Shown piece after piece: positions 24,101-35,221 of a stretch of 64,000 nt of DNA. The stretch lies in contig CM061141.1 in the NCBI GenBank assembly GCA_030789695.1, forward strand, positions 172,126,807-172,190,806. Reading direction: 5' to 3'. The notes under the pieces were generated by a model. The model worked only from the letters and a program-made list of their open reading frames with translations. It was not told the origin of the DNA and made no database searches. Source of the DNA: Scilla litardierei (Eukaryota > Streptophyta > Magnoliopsida > Asparagales > Asparagaceae). The translations under genes and the position numbers were made by a program. The first letter of the stretch is position 1; each line of letters begins with the position of its first letter.

Positions 24101-26434
24101 CAAAATGGTGATTTCCAGTTTCCAACGGAATGTTTGTGGATTTTTCTGATCACATGGCTATTTTATAAATTTTATGGAAGATATGTATCTTAAATGATAA
24201 GATTTTTATAGCATAAGTTTGTCTTCTCTTATTTTTCAGTTGAGTATGGCGATCTCCCGATTCCAACAGACATTTTTGCAGATTTTTTGGTCTATATGCT
24301 ATATATTCTATATTTTTTGTAATATCTTTATATTAAATGATTTGATTTTTATAGAATAAGTGTGTCTTCTCTTATTTTTCAGTTGACGATCGCTATCTCC
24401 CAGTTACAATCGACATTTTTGTTGATTTTTCTAAGCGCGATGTTATTTTCTTCATTTTCTTGAATACAAATGATATGCTTTTTTAGTCTAATTTTGTCTT
24501 CTCTTATTTTTAGTTGAATATGGCGATCGTTCGATTCCAACAGACATTTCTGATGATTTTTCTGAGTTCGGTGCTATTTTTCTTCATTTTCTTGAAGATA
24601 TGGATATTTTTATTAAATGATATGATTTTTTGGCCTTATTTTGTCTTCTCTTATTTTTTCATTGAAGATGGCGATCTGTCGATTTCAACAGACGTTTTTG
24701 TGGGATTTTTCTGAGCTTCGTGCTATTTTCTATATTTTCTATAAGATATGAATATTTATATTAATCTTATGATTTTTATAGCCAAATGTTATCTTTTTTA
24801 TTTTTCAGTTGAAAATGGTGATCTCCCAGTTCCAACAGACATTTTAAGGAGTTTTTCTGAGCTCCGGGCAATTTTCTACATTTTATTGGAGACATTGAAA
24901 CTTTTTATTAAATGATATGATTTTTATAGCCTAAGTTTGTCTTCCATTATATTTCAGTTGAAGATGACGATCTCCCGGTTCCAACAGACATTTTATGGAT
25001 GTTTTTATTAAATGATATGATTTTTCATATACTATGTGTGTCTTCTCTTTTTTTCCGTCGAAAATGGCGATCTCCCGGTTCCAACGGACATTTTTGCGGA
25101 TTTTTCTGACCACGAGACTATTTTCAATGTTTTATGAAAGACATGGATCTTTTTATTAAATGATTGGCATAATTTTGTCTTCTTTATTTGGCATTTGAAG
25201 GTAATGATCTCAAGGTTCCAACGGACATTTTTGCAGATTTTTTTGAGATCGGAACTACTCTAGATTTTAGGTAAGAAATTGATCTTTTCATTAAATGATA
25301 TGATTTTTATAGCATAACTTTGTCTTCTCTTATTTTTTCAGTTGAAGATCGCGATCTCCCGGTTCTAACAGACATTTTTGCGGATTTTTCTTAACCCGTG
25401 ACTATTTTTCTATATTTTCTGGAAGATATGGATCTTTTGATTAAATGAAATAATTTTTGGCCTAATTTTGTCTTATCTTATTTTTTAAGTTAAAGATTGT
25501 GATCTCTTGGTTCCAACGAACATTTTTGATTATTTTCCTGGACTCCTGGCCATTTTCTAAATTTTCTGTAAGATATGAATCTTTATATTAAATGAAATGA
25601 TTTTTATAGCCTAATTTTGCCTTCTCTTATTTTTTAAGTTGAAGATGGCAATCTCCCGGTTCCAACGGACATTTTTGTGAATTTTTCTAAGCTCGTGTTT
25701 ATTTTCTGCATTTTCAGAAAGATATATCTTTTTATTAAATGATATGATTTTTTGGCCTAATTTTGTCTGCTCTAATTTTTCAGTTGAAGATGGCAATCTC
25801 CCCATTTCAACGTACATTTTTGTGGACTTTTCTTAGCTCCAGGCTAATTTCCACATTTATTGGAAGAAAATGGATCATTTATTAAAAGATACGATTTTTG
25901 GCCTAATGTTGTCTTCTCTTATTTTCAATTGCAGATGGCGATCTCCCAGTTCCAAAGGATATTTTGTCGTATTTTCCTAAGCAACGGGCTATTTTCGACA
26001 TTTTTTGGAAAATACGGATATTTATTTTAAATGATATGATTTTAAGGCCAAATTTTGTATTCTCTTATTTTTTTTCAGTTGAAAATGGCGATCTCCCTAT
26101 TCCAACGGACATTTTCGCAGATTTTTCTGTGTTATGAGGTATTTTCTAAATTTTATTGAAGTTATGGATCTTTATATTAAATGAAATGGTTTTTATCGCT
26201 TAATTTTGTCTTCTCATATCTTTTAACTTGAATATGTCGTTCCCTCGATTCCAAACAAAATTTAGCAGATTTTTCTGAGCATGATGCTATTTTCTAGATA
26301 TTATTGAATATATGGATAATTTCATTAAATGATATGATTTTTATGGACAAATTTTGTCTTCTCCTATTTTTCAGTTGAAAATAGCCATCTCCCGGTTTCA
26401 ACAGACATTTTTGCGAATTTTTCTTAGATCGGTT
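18113..26434 (+). repeat. 148-bp satellite array, block 3
   Basis: About 56 monomers. At the left edge the motif CTCTCGGTTCCAACGAA occurs twice within 35 bp (about 18125-18165), a small junction duplication. Near 20.3-21.8 kb it repeats the order seen near 11 kb: a TTGTTGCC-type monomer, a shortened monomer (about 20424), an inverted module (20601-20755), another shortened monomer (about 20876), then typed monomers including the CTCTTTATTAAATGGCAAG type at 21323. The block ends in mid-monomer at the chromovirus. Confidence 0.95.
20601..20755 (-). repeat. Inverted satellite module, copy 2
   Basis: Reverse-complement satellite with the same internal order as copy 1: GAGAAGACAAAATTAGGCC, GGAAATCGCCATCTTCAAC, then TAAAAATGTTCATTGTAA and GGGATATCGCCATCTTCAAC. 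The left junction TTATTAAATGATATCTGAGA and the right junction CTGATAAGATTTTTATATAT are shared with the other copies. The module therefore spread by duplication rather than by four separate inversions. Confidence 0.88.
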
Positions 26435-27160
26435 GTGAAGATCCCATAGTCCCACATCGGATAAGAAAAAGAAAAAGAATTAGTTTAAGTATGAATGGGC
26501 CTCTCCACCTAATACCAATTGGTTTTGGGTTGGATGCTCAATAATACTTAACAAATGGGGTGTGAGCCCAGTGTTATGGGCCTAGTATAGGCAGGGACCG
26601 TAGCAAGGCTATTGTTAGAGGACTAGTATGGGCTAGATCTCTAGCAAATGGGCTAGTTGGAGGCCTTATATGGTACGGGACTCTTACAAATGCAATTGAT
26701 GAACGCAATTAGCTCACCAAGGTGATTTCACCAGCAATGGTGAAATCAATTAGAAATTTAGTAACTAGAAGAAAGAAAAAAAGCAGAACAAAGGATTAAG
26801 CAGGAAAAAGAGGAGAAAATATTATTCATTCATCGATAACCTCTTCTCCTCACTCAGCAGGATTTATACTCCTAATTCCTCTAACAATTCGCTAGCTGTC
26901 CAAGACGAGGCCGTTGCAGCTGCTAACAACTTTGATGACGTCAGCCTCGTCTGCGAGGATGGAGAAGAGAAGAACCTCGCAGCAGCGATTCATGCAGTTT
27001 AGAATTTAACTAATTTATGGTGCCCTTCCGTGAGTGACGATCGACGGTTCCTATTTAAAGATAGGTTGAGATGAGCGGTCCACTTTGAATCTGAATCGAC
27101 GATCTGATCTCTCTCTCCTTCGGATCCGACGGTGGTAATTCTTCAGCCTAGAGTCGACTG
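26435..27160 (-). mobile_element. 3' LTR region of the chromovirus, with a possible nested LTR fragment
   Basis: The right part, read on the minus strand, begins after a purine-rich AGAAGGAGGAGCC tract (a polypurine candidate). It has a TATA-like GGAGTATAAATCC (about 26860-26880) and an inverted repeat TGATTTCACC...GGTGAAATCA (about 26730-26752). The left part (26445 to about 26700) starts TGTGAAGATCCCATAGTCCC on the plus strand, with GTCCCACATCGG and ACCAATTGGTTTTGGG. These motifs are common at plant LTR starts in the plus orientation, so a second LTR fragment may be joined here. I could not place the exact boundary. Confidence 0.5.
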
Positions 27161-27983
27161 TTGGCTCCTCCTTCTCTAGCAACCCCTCCCACAGCGTATG
27201 TCTCCTTCTCCAGTAGCTCCGTCCGAACTACGGCAGGTTCCTCAATTTCAGATCTAACAGTCCCTCCCCCATTTTGTGACCTTGCCTCAAGGTCAAATGA
27301 TGGAAATCGACGGACCAAATCCCAATACAATTCCCACGTCGCTTCCTCTACAGTCTTTTGCTTCCATTGAACGAGAACTTGAGATTCCAAAGCCCTTCCC
27401 TTCTGAATAACCATTCTATCCAAGGTAACGCCTGGCTCGTCAATTATTTCTTCAGATACACCTTGGTTGTGAGTCCTGTACGACAGTGCGAGCACCCACC
27501 TTCTCTTTCAGTTGGGAGACATGAAAGACGTGGTGGATTTGAGCTGATTCTGGTAATTTCAATCTATAGGCCACCTCCCCAATCTTCTCCAGAACAAGAT
27601 AAGGTCCATAATACCTAGGAGAGAGCCTGTGAGACTTCCTCATATAGGGGCTGCAATTTAAGATAGACGAAATCTCCTTTTTTGAAATGGCGCTCGGTTC
27701 TGTGCTGATCATCATATCTCTTCATCCTCTCCCTTGCTTTCTCCAAATTATCCCGTAGCAGCTTCAAGGTTACCTCTCTTGAGAACAGGGCTTCATCTAC
27801 CGCGGCCAATTGAGTTGTGTAGGGTAAATAAGAGATCAAACTTGGTGCAGGTCTCCCATAGACTACTTCAAAGGGAGTCATTTTGTTGAACTTCTCCATG
27901 TAGTGTTGAACCAGAATTTTGCCAAAGCCAACCATTTGCTCCATTCTTTGGGTTTGTGACAACAAAAACATCGCAGATGTCAT
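27148..27983 (-). pseudogene. Chromovirus integrase C-terminus and chromodomain
   Basis: Two overlapping minus-strand frames (27615-27983 and 27452-27715) together cover the integrase C-terminal region. They show TPFEVVYGR, a long helix ending GDFVYLKLQP, then the SPRYYGPYLVLEKIGEVAYR/HHVFHVSQLK block typical of chromoviruses. A third frame (27148-27495) carries the chromodomain at about 27270-27425, with LVQWKQKTVEEATWE and an RFPSFDLEA tail. In this family the chromodomain directs integration to marked chromatin. Frame changes near 27620 and 27490 separate the pieces, so no single protein is made. Confidence 0.75.
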
Positions 27984-28009
27984 TCCAATCTCCTGTTAGT
28001 CACCTCAGT

Positions 28010-28857
28010 TTATTCGTCACTCTGAGGGTGATAGGCTGAACTATGTGCCAATATAGTTCCTTGTAGTAGGAAGATCTCGGTCCAGAATTTACTAGTAAAG
28101 ACAACATCTCTGTCACTTACTATAGTAGTCGGTACTCCATGATGCTTGAAGACCCCTTCAAAAAAAATTCAGCTACCCCTTTTGCCATGAAGGGATGTTT
28201 AAGTGGGAAGAAATGGGAGTACTTGGTTAATCTGTCTTCCACTACATATATCACACTAAATCCATTACTTAAGGGCAACCCGACTATAAAATCCATAGAT
28301 ATGCTTTCCCATATTTGATTTGGAACTGGCAGTGGTTGCAAAAGCCCAGGATATGATACATTTTCGGATTTGTTTCTTTGGCAAACTTCACACTCCTTTA
28401 CGTACTTACGCATGTCTCCTTTCATTCCCTTCCGATAAAATGATTTCTTTAACATGTGAAGGCTACGTGCAGCATCAGAGTGTCCTCCTATAGGTGATTC
28501 ATGAAACTCATGGAGCATGGTTTGCTGAATTTCCTTAAAATTTGGACTAATAAGCACTCTGCCCTTGTAGTAATATACCCCCTCCAATTTAGTGTACTTC
28601 TGCATTGTCTGACTCCTTGATTGCATTTTCTTCTCAACCAATTTGTAGTAAGGATCATTCTCTATCATTTCCTTCAGTTCCTGCACCCAGTCACCCATGG
28701 GGGATGAAACATGGTAAACTGAACAATAATCTTCTTCAACCTCCATACTGTTGTCTACTTCTCTTGACAAACTGTCAGCTGCTTTATTAGTTTTGCTCGG
28801 TTTATATTCCATACGATAGTTAAAGGATTGTAATTTCATCAGCCACTTACTCTGCAT
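28010..28857 (-). pseudogene. Chromovirus RNase H end and integrase core
   Basis: The frame 28120-28857 starts with the RNase H tail (AADSLSR). It continues with the integrase HHCC zinc finger (HESPIGGH, then CEVCQRNK) and the first catalytic Asp in SMDFIVGLP. Just downstream an eight-base run breaks the frame. The following segment has VSDRDVVF with the second catalytic Asp and then a stop inside the QSDEQTE-like motif, next to the third acidic residue. The fold is recognisable over most of its length, but the gene is broken. Confidence 0.8.
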
Positions 28858-28859
28858 TC

Positions 28860-29790
28860 CTTGATGTAATATTTGGTTGAGGAGATATCTTAAGCTTTGG
28901 TTATCTGTCCTGATAATAAACCTTCTCCCTTGGAGATACTGCCCTCACTTGGTTACTGGCAAAATAATAGCCAAGAGCTCCTTCTCATAAGTTGATAATA
29001 GCAAATTTCTCCCTGTCAATTTTGTGCTTAAATAAGCAATCGGTTGCCCCTTATGCATAAGAACAGCCCCAATTCCTCTCCATAATGCATCACATTCAAG
29101 AATGAATTCCTCATCAAAATTTGGTAATGCCAACACTGGAGCTGTAGTGAGGGCATCCTTTAGCGCATCAAATGATTTTTGTGCTGCTTCATTCCAGCTG
29201 AAACCATCTTTCTTCAGTAAGTCAGTTAGGGCAGCTGCCATGCCCCCAAACCCCTTTATGAATTTCCTGTAATACCCAACTAACCCCAAAAAACCCCTCA
29301 CAGCCTTTGGACTCCTGGGTATAGGCTAATTTTTAATAGCTTCAATTTTCTTGGGTTCTACTGATACTCCCTGACTTGATATAATGTGCCCCAGATACCC
29401 AACTGATTGCTGCCCAAAGGAGCACTTAGAAAGTTTGACAAATAACTGCTGGGACTTCAAAATTTATAATACTTTCTGCACATGTTCAAGATGAGACGGC
29501 CAACTTCTGCTATATATGAGTATGTCATCAAAAAGCACAAGTACAAACTTTCTCAAAAATTCCCTAAAAACTGAGTTCATAAGTGACTGAAATGTTGATG
29601 GCGCATTAGTTAATCCAAATGGCATTACTAGGAATTCATAATGTCCATCATGGGTTCTAAAGGCTGTTTTATAGATGTCATTATCACTCATACGGATTTA
29701 GTGATACCCTGACCTCAAATCCAGCTTGGAGAAAAATTGGACTCCATACAATTCATCCAGCAACTCTTCTATGATGGGTATTTGGAATTT
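28860..29790 (-). pseudogene. Chromovirus reverse transcriptase palm and RNase H
   Basis: Frames 29464-29691 and 28945-29301 hold the RT core. [13 protein letters not shown] and the catalytic [10 protein letters not shown] (FDD at about 29521-29532) are followed by the connection (RGFLGLVGYYRKF) and RNase H (ILECDALWRGIGAVL, with the acidic catalytic positions kept). In-frame stops fall between the pieces, at about 29697, 29461 and 28942. One of them replaces a codon in the SGYHQIRM-like motif. The catalytic residues survive although the frame does not. Confidence 0.8.
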
Positions 29791-30336
29791 TTCTTATATA
29801 GTTTGTTGGTTGAGGGAACGGTAGTCAACACACATTCTCCAACTAGCATTTGCCTTTCTCACCATAACTACTGGTGAGGCATAGGGGCTATGTTTGGGTC
29901 TTATTACCCCAGTTTTTAACATATCTGCAACCTGCATCTCTATTTCTGTCTTGAGGATGTAGGCATGCTTATAAGGCCTAATACACACAGGTTTTGCATC
30001 TGGCATAGTTGGAATCCTATGATCACAAGCTCTTCTTGGTGGCAACCCCTCAGGTTCTTTGAAGACTTCAGGGAATTGGTCAATTATTTTTCTTAAATAC
30101 TGGGGAAGATTTGGCATGTCAAGAGTAAATATCTCAATGCAGCCTGGGAATTCTTCCAATTCTAACACACTGAGTTGAATCCAATATCCCTCACCCTTCT
30201 GACGTAGGACTTTATCAATTTCCTTCTCATCTACTAGCTGAGATCCTTGAATTACTACTCCCTGCCATAACCACTCCTTTCCCTCCAAGTTGAATCTCAT
30301 CTGCATTTTTTTGAAGTTAAATATGATATCATCAAG
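29791..30336 (-). pseudogene. Chromovirus RT N-terminal region
   Basis: The frame 29794-30306 follows the protease after one TAG stop (30334-30336). It contains the DQFPEVFKEPEGLPPRR linker, then DHRIPTM, PYASPVVMVRK and MRMCVDYRSLN-like motifs of the RT fingers. It ends at a stop at 29791-29793, just where the palm continues. Without these stops, gag-pro and RT would be one long polyprotein frame, as in intact chromoviruses. Confidence 0.8.
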
Positions 30337-31701
30337 CTATCTTAACCACTGTGTACCCAACACAACCTGTTGTCCTCCCAGTGGTAGTATCAACAAGTTA
30401 AGGGAGACTACCACACCCTGGCAGTGTATCTGCACTCCTTTACAAATTCCTGAGCCATGTAGATTATTACCACTAGCTACAACTACATCAAAGGTATTTA
30501 ATTGTTCCACTTCCAGTCCCAGGGATTTAACTAGTTTTGGATGGATAAAATTGTGTGTGGCGCCAGTATCCACCAAAATATTGATTGTTTGCCCCTTTAT
30601 ACTTCCCTTGAGTCTTAAAGTCTGTGCAGCTGGTATGCCAGTTAAGGCATGAATTGATATAGAAGGGAAATCTTCATTTTCCACTTCCTGTTCATCCTGA
30701 TGTTTTCCTATATTCTCCTCTTCACAATTCACTTCAGCGCCTTCTAACTCCTCTTCAATATCAAGTATATACAATTGTTTCTTGCATTTGTGTCCTCTCT
30801 CCCATTTCTCATTACAAGTAAAGCACAGATTATATCTCCTCCTGTTCTGAATTTCATCTTGTGTCATTAACCTTCCCCTAGGCACAAAGGGAACTATCTC
30901 CTTAGGGGCCTCCTTAGGAACTACTTTAGCTGCTCCAGGGGGCTGCAATTGGTGATATTTTTTGTAAGAATTAGCTATTAATGGAGGTTTATTTTTCTTG
31001 GCTAAGCTCAACTTTTCCTTAAAAGTTCGAGCTAGTTGGACAGCCCTTCTAAATCTATCAGGATTTAGAGCCATGAAATCCAGCCTAATGTCATCTTTCA
31101 ACCCATTAATGAATTTATCAAGGATGTATTTCTCTGGCATTTTCTGCATGAGTACTATAATTTGTTCATATTTACCCAAATATTCCTTAACAGAGCCAGT
31201 CTGCTTGAGGTTAGAAAATACTACATAAGGTTTGTCTAATTCAGTGGGTCCGAACCTCACTACAATCTCCTCCTTGAACCTCTCCCAATGATAGAAATTA
31301 ACTACATTAACTTTTCCCCAATCATACCAATGAAGTGCATCTCCCCGTAGGTAAAAAGAACCAGTATTCACCCAATTAACATAAGGAGTAGAATAATAGA
31401 CAAATAGCTGTTGTACCTGACTCAACCATGGGAAGACATCCTCGTCTCCCCTGAATATGGGGAACTCTAGCTTAAGAATTCTGAGCTGTGCCTGGGGTAG
31501 AGTTTCTCCATGTCCACCTCTTTCTAAATTTTGGTCACCATTCAGATTAGGATTTCTATTCCTTTCATCGCCTTGAGTTCTCGAATTTGCTTTTGGATTG
31601 TTGATGAGGTTATCTAATCTGCCTTGGCCATTTCTCAGTAGTTGCATCTGAACCTCCTGGTAGTTAAACCTCTCTTCCATCCTATTCTGATTGTTCAACA
31701 T
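30337..31701 (-). CDS. Chromovirus gag-protease (454 codons)
   Basis: This is the longest uninterrupted host-like frame in the window. Its N-terminal half is a Retrotrans_gag domain (LEFPIFRGDEDVFPWL, ALHWYDW, and a KEYLGKYEQI region). Then comes a zinc-knuckle variant CFTCNEKWERGHKCKK and an acidic linker. The aspartic protease has LVDTGATHNFI, with its catalytic DTGA at 30559-30570, and a VVLGTQWLR end. Gag packages element RNA and the protease matures the polyprotein. The ATG at 31699-31701 lies only about 20 bp from the truncation point, so the true N-terminus may be longer. A TAG at 30334-30336 cuts it from RT. Expression is doubtful because the promoter LTR is missing. Confidence 0.8.
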   Translation of the reverse strand: MLNNQNRMEERFNYQEVQMQLLRNGQGRLDNLINNPKANSRTQGDERNRNPNLNGDQNLERGGHGETLPQAQLRILKLEFPIFRGDEDVFPWLSQVQQLFVYYSTPYVNWVNTGSFYLRGDALHWYDWGKVNVVNFYHWERFKEEIVVRFGPTELDKPYVVFSNLKQTGSVKEYLGKYEQIIVLMQKMPEKYILDKFINGLKDDIRLDFMALNPDRFRRAVQLARTFKEKLSLAKKNKPPLIANSYKKYHQLQPPGAAKVVPKEAPKEIVPFVPRGRLMTQDEIQNRRRYNLCFTCNEKWERGHKCKKQLYILDIEEELEGAEVNCEEENIGKHQDEQEVENEDFPSISIHALTGIPAAQTLRLKGSIKGQTINILVDTGATHNFIHPKLVKSLGLEVEQLNTFDVVVASGNNLHGSGICKGVQIHCQGVVVSLNLLILPLGGQQVVLGTQWLR

Positions 31702-31745
31702 GGCTTAGATTTGAGCGGATCTTTTAATTAAATGATATGATTTTT

Positions 31746-31773
31746 ATAGCCTGAGATTGGGATCTCAGGCTAT
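31746..31773. repeat. Perfect 12-bp inverted repeat at the chromovirus junction
   Basis: ATAGCCTGAGAT and ATCTCAGGCTAT are perfectly complementary and separated by TGGG. The left arm derives from the satellite's ATAGCCTAAT segment. It lies 25 bp from the truncated 5' end of the chromovirus and looks like a fold-back copy made during break repair. Confidence 0.8.
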
Positions 31774-33305
31774 CATGTATGTCACTTTAGAAAAACTTCT
31801 CTTTTTTTAGTTGAAAATGCCAATCTTCCGGTTTGGACAGACAAATTGGCGGATTGTATCAGACCTTGAGACTATTTTTTATATTTTCTGGAAGATATAA
31901 ATATTTTTATTGAATGATATGACTTTTGGACTAATTTTGTCTTCGCTTGCTTTACAGATGAAGATAGTGATCTCCCGGTTCCAACCGACATTTTTGCGTA
32001 TTTTTCTTAGCCCCGGGCTATTTTCTATATTTTCTGTAAAATATGAATCTTTAGATAAAATGATAAGATTTTTATAGCCAAATTTTGTCTTCTCTTATTT
32101 TTCAGTTGACGATGAAGATCTCCCGACAGTCATTTTTGCTGATTTTTCTGAGCTCAAAGCTATTTTTTACATTTTATTGAAGATATAGATTTTTTATTAA
32201 ATGATATGATTTTTGTAGCCTAAATTTTGTCTTTTCTTATTTTTCAGTTGAACTTGGCGATCTTCAAGTTCTAACGGACATCTTTTCGGATTATTCTAAG
32301 CTCGAAACTATTTTTCTACATTTTCGGGAAGTTGTGGATATTTTTATTAAATGATGTGATATTTTGGTCTAATTTTTTCTTCTCTTTTTTATTTGAAGAT
32401 GGCAAACTCCCTGTTCCAACAGACATTTTTCGATTTTTCAGAGCTCGAGAATATTTTATATAGTTTATTGAAGATGAGGTTCATTTTATTAAATAATATG
32501 ATTTTTATAGACTAAGTTTATCTTCTCTTATTTTTTCAGTCGAAGATGGTGATATCCCATTTCCAACAAAAAGTTTTGTGGATTTTTCTGATCTCGGGGC
32601 TATTTTCTAAATTTTATGACAGATATGTATCTTTTTATTAAATGATATGATTTTTATAGCCTAAGTTTGTCTTCTCTTATTTTTAGTTAAAGATGGCGAT
32701 CTCCATGTTCCAACGGACATTTTTGCAGATTTTTCTGAGCCTGGGGCTATTTTTCTCCATTTTCAGGAAGATATGAATATTTTTATTAAATGATATGATT
32801 TTTGGACTAATTTTGTTTCCGCTTATTTTTTTCGTTAAAGATGGCGATATCCATGTTCTAACAAACATTTTTGCATATTTTTCTGATCCGGGCAATTTTC
32901 TACATTTTGTATAAGACATCGATCTTTATATTAAATGATATGATTTTTATAGTCTATTTTTGTCTTCTCTTATTTTTAGTTGAAGATGGCAATCTCTCAG
33001 TTTTAACGGAAATTTTTGCATATTTTTCTGAGCTCGGGGCTATTTTCTATATTTTCTAAAAGATAATGATCTTTATATTAATTGATATCATTTTTGTTGC
33101 CTAATTTTGTCTTCTCTTATTTTCCACTTGATGATGACGATCTTTTTATTAAATGATATGATTTTTTGGCCTAATGTTGTCTTCTCTTATATTTCGGTTG
33201 AAGATGGCCATCTCCAGGTCCAACGGACATTTTTGCAGATTTTTCTGAACTTTAGACTATTTGTCACATATTTTGGAAGATATGGATCGTTTTATTAAAT
33301 GATAT

Positions 33306-33462
33306 CAGAGAAGACAAAATTAGACAAAAAAAATGTCCGTTGAACCCAGGAAATTGCCATCTTCAACTGAAATATAAGAGAAGACAAAATTTGGAACCTA
33401 AAAGTCACCATCTTCATCTATAAAAATGTTCGTCGTAACCGGATATCGCCATCTTCAACTGA
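33306..33462 (-). repeat. Inverted satellite module, copy 3
   Basis: Reverse-complement satellite with the same sub-blocks and junctions as copies 1 and 2: AGAGAAGACAAAATTAGAC, GAAATTGCCATCTTCAACTG, then GGATATCGCCATCTTCAAC. It has an extra run of A (GACAAAAAAAATGTCC) and small deletions, so this copy has drifted since duplication. Confidence 0.87.
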
Positions 33463-33757
33463 TAATATTTTCATACATCATTTTTTGAGCTTGGTGCTAT
33501 TTTTATATTTTATAAAAGGCATATATCTTTTTATTAATAGATAAGATTTTTATAGCCTAAATTTGTCCTCTCTTATTTTTCCAGTTGAAGATGGCGATCT
33601 TTTTATTAAATGATATGATTTAAGCATAATTTTGTATTCTCTTATATTCCAGTTGAAGATGGCGATCTCCAATTCTAACGGAGATTTTTCGGATTTTTTT
33701 TAGATTTGGGCTTTTTCTACATTTTTTGGAAGATAAAAATCTGTTTATTAAATGATG

Positions 33758-34569
33758 CGAGTCATAACCCGTGCCCGCATGCACGGTTCATTTAAGATTT
33801 TTTCCTGCGAAATCTTTATTCCCCAAAAATTATTTACACAACCAAATTTGTGCGGAACAACAAATTCGGCGAGGGCGCCTTTGAGTTGGAAAACAAATTA
33901 GCATCAAAAAATTTAGCGGGCGCCTTCGACGAGGGGGCCTTCGACGCAAGAAATTATTCTCATCTTATTGCCACATGCATCAAAGAGATGGTGAGCCCCG
34001 TGTTGAGGGAGAGATAATTCGATCTGCAGCATTAAGTGCAAGTTAAAGTTTTTCCCCCGCAAAATCTTTGTTACCCAAAAAATTATTTCAACGGCCAAAA
34101 TTGCGCGGAACAACCAATTAGCGTAAAAATATTTAGCGGCACAGGCGCCTTCGGTGCGGAACAACAAATTTGACGCCGGTGCCTTCGACACGAAACAACA
34201 AATTAGCGTAAAAAGATTGGCACGGAACAACAAATTTGACGTACAACAGCAAATTCGACGCGGGCGCCTTTGGCTCGGAACCCCAAATTAGTTTTAAAAA
34301 ACTGCACAGGCGCTTTCGGTGCGGGAAATTATTCTCATCTTGTTGACACAAGCGTCGAAGAGACGGTGGGTCCCCCAAAAACATTCATTCCCCATAAATT
34401 TTCATTTCCCTAAAAATGTTTTTCCCTCCAAATCTTTCCACAAAATCCCATCTCAACCATTCATTCATCAAGATTTAATCCAAGCCGTCTTTCTATAAAC
34501 CTGTTTGTCCTAGTCAGCCCTTCCTAGTCAGCCCTAGAATTTAAAAACAGTTGTGTTTTAATATATAGA
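33758..34569 (-). mobile_element. Non-autonomous Helitron (812 bp)
   Basis: Read on the minus strand it begins TCTATATATTAAAACACAAC, a typical Helitron 5' end. It finishes with a GC-rich hairpin (CCGTGCATGCGGGCACGG) about 12 bp before a CTCG terminus, a one-base change from CTAG. The flanking satellite reads AATGAT then TGATTTTTGG, so insertion was between A and T of a monomer without target duplication, as Helitrons do. The interior has degenerate repeats of a GGAACAACAAATTAGCG type. No RepHel helicase is encoded, so it is non-autonomous. The same family appears at 61808. Confidence 0.8.
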
Positions 34570-35221
34570 TGATTTTTGGCCTAATTTTGTCTTCTCTCTT
34601 TTTTTTCAGTTGAATATTGCGATCCTGCGGTTCCAACGGACATTTGTTCGGATTTTTCTTAGCTCGATGCTATGTTCTACATTTTATGGAAAATACGAAT
34701 ATTTTTATTAAGTGATATGATTTTTGGACTAATTTTGTCTTCTTTTATTTTTCAGTAGACGGTGGCGATCTCTCGGTTCCAATGCACATTTTTCGGATTT
34801 TTCTAAGCTCCGAGCTATTTTCTACATTTTTTATATGATCTGAATCTTTATATTAAATGATATGATTTTTAAAACCTAATTTTGTCTTCTCTTAGTATTC
34901 AGTTAAAGATGGCGATCCACAAGTTCCAGCAGACATTTTTGCCGATTTTTCTGAGCTTGTGGCTTTTTTCTTCATTTTCGAGAAGTTATGGATCTTTGTA
35001 TTAAATGATATGATTTCTTGAACTAATTTTTTCTTCTCTTATTTTTTCAGTTGAAGATGGCGATCTCCAGGTTCCAAGAATATTTTTGCGGATTTTCTGA
35101 TCTCGGTGCTATTTTCTACATTTTTTAAAAGTTATGTATATTTATATTAAATGATATGATTTTTATAGCATACGTTTGTCTTCCCTTATTTTTCAGTTGA
35201 ATATGGCGATCTCCCGATTCC
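34570..35221 (+). repeat. 148-bp satellite array, block 5
   Basis: About 4.5 monomers between the Helitron and the possible organellar insert. Their order matches the higher-order types 2-3-4-5, including the GAAGTTATGGATC monomer near 34985. Its first monomer continues the one interrupted by the Helitron. Its last is cut after CCCGATTCC and resumes with ACGGACATTT at 36038. Confidence 0.92.

Larger units (their letters stand above)
26435..31720 (-). mobile_element. Chromovirus (Ty3/gypsy), 5'-truncated and decayed
   Basis: A minus-strand element with domains in Ty3/gypsy order: gag and zinc knuckle, protease, reverse transcriptase, RNase H, integrase, chromodomain (31701 down to about 27270). 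The chromodomain and the CFTCNEKWERGHKCK-type knuckle fit a Reina-like chromovirus; that subclade is my inference. The right end stops about 20 bp before the gag ATG, where satellite begins, so the 5' LTR, primer site and leader are missing. The left end (26435-27160) holds LTR-like sequence. At least five stops and several frameshifts make it inactive. No target duplication is visible. The satellite on either side is interrupted at different monomer positions, with about 33 bp missing. Confidence 0.88.
31721..33757 (+). repeat. 148-bp satellite array, block 4
   Basis: About 14 monomers between the chromovirus and the first Helitron. The first 30 bp include the fold-back hairpin at 31746-31773. 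From 33060 to 33650 it repeats the composite order seen elsewhere: a TTGTTGCC-type monomer, a shortened monomer (about 33130), the inverted module, and a shortened monomer (about 33590). Confidence 0.95.

Noticed and set aside
26435..31720. Target site duplication of the chromovirus
   Set aside because: The two flanks belong to different positions of the monomer and share no 5-bp repeat. The element is truncated on the right.
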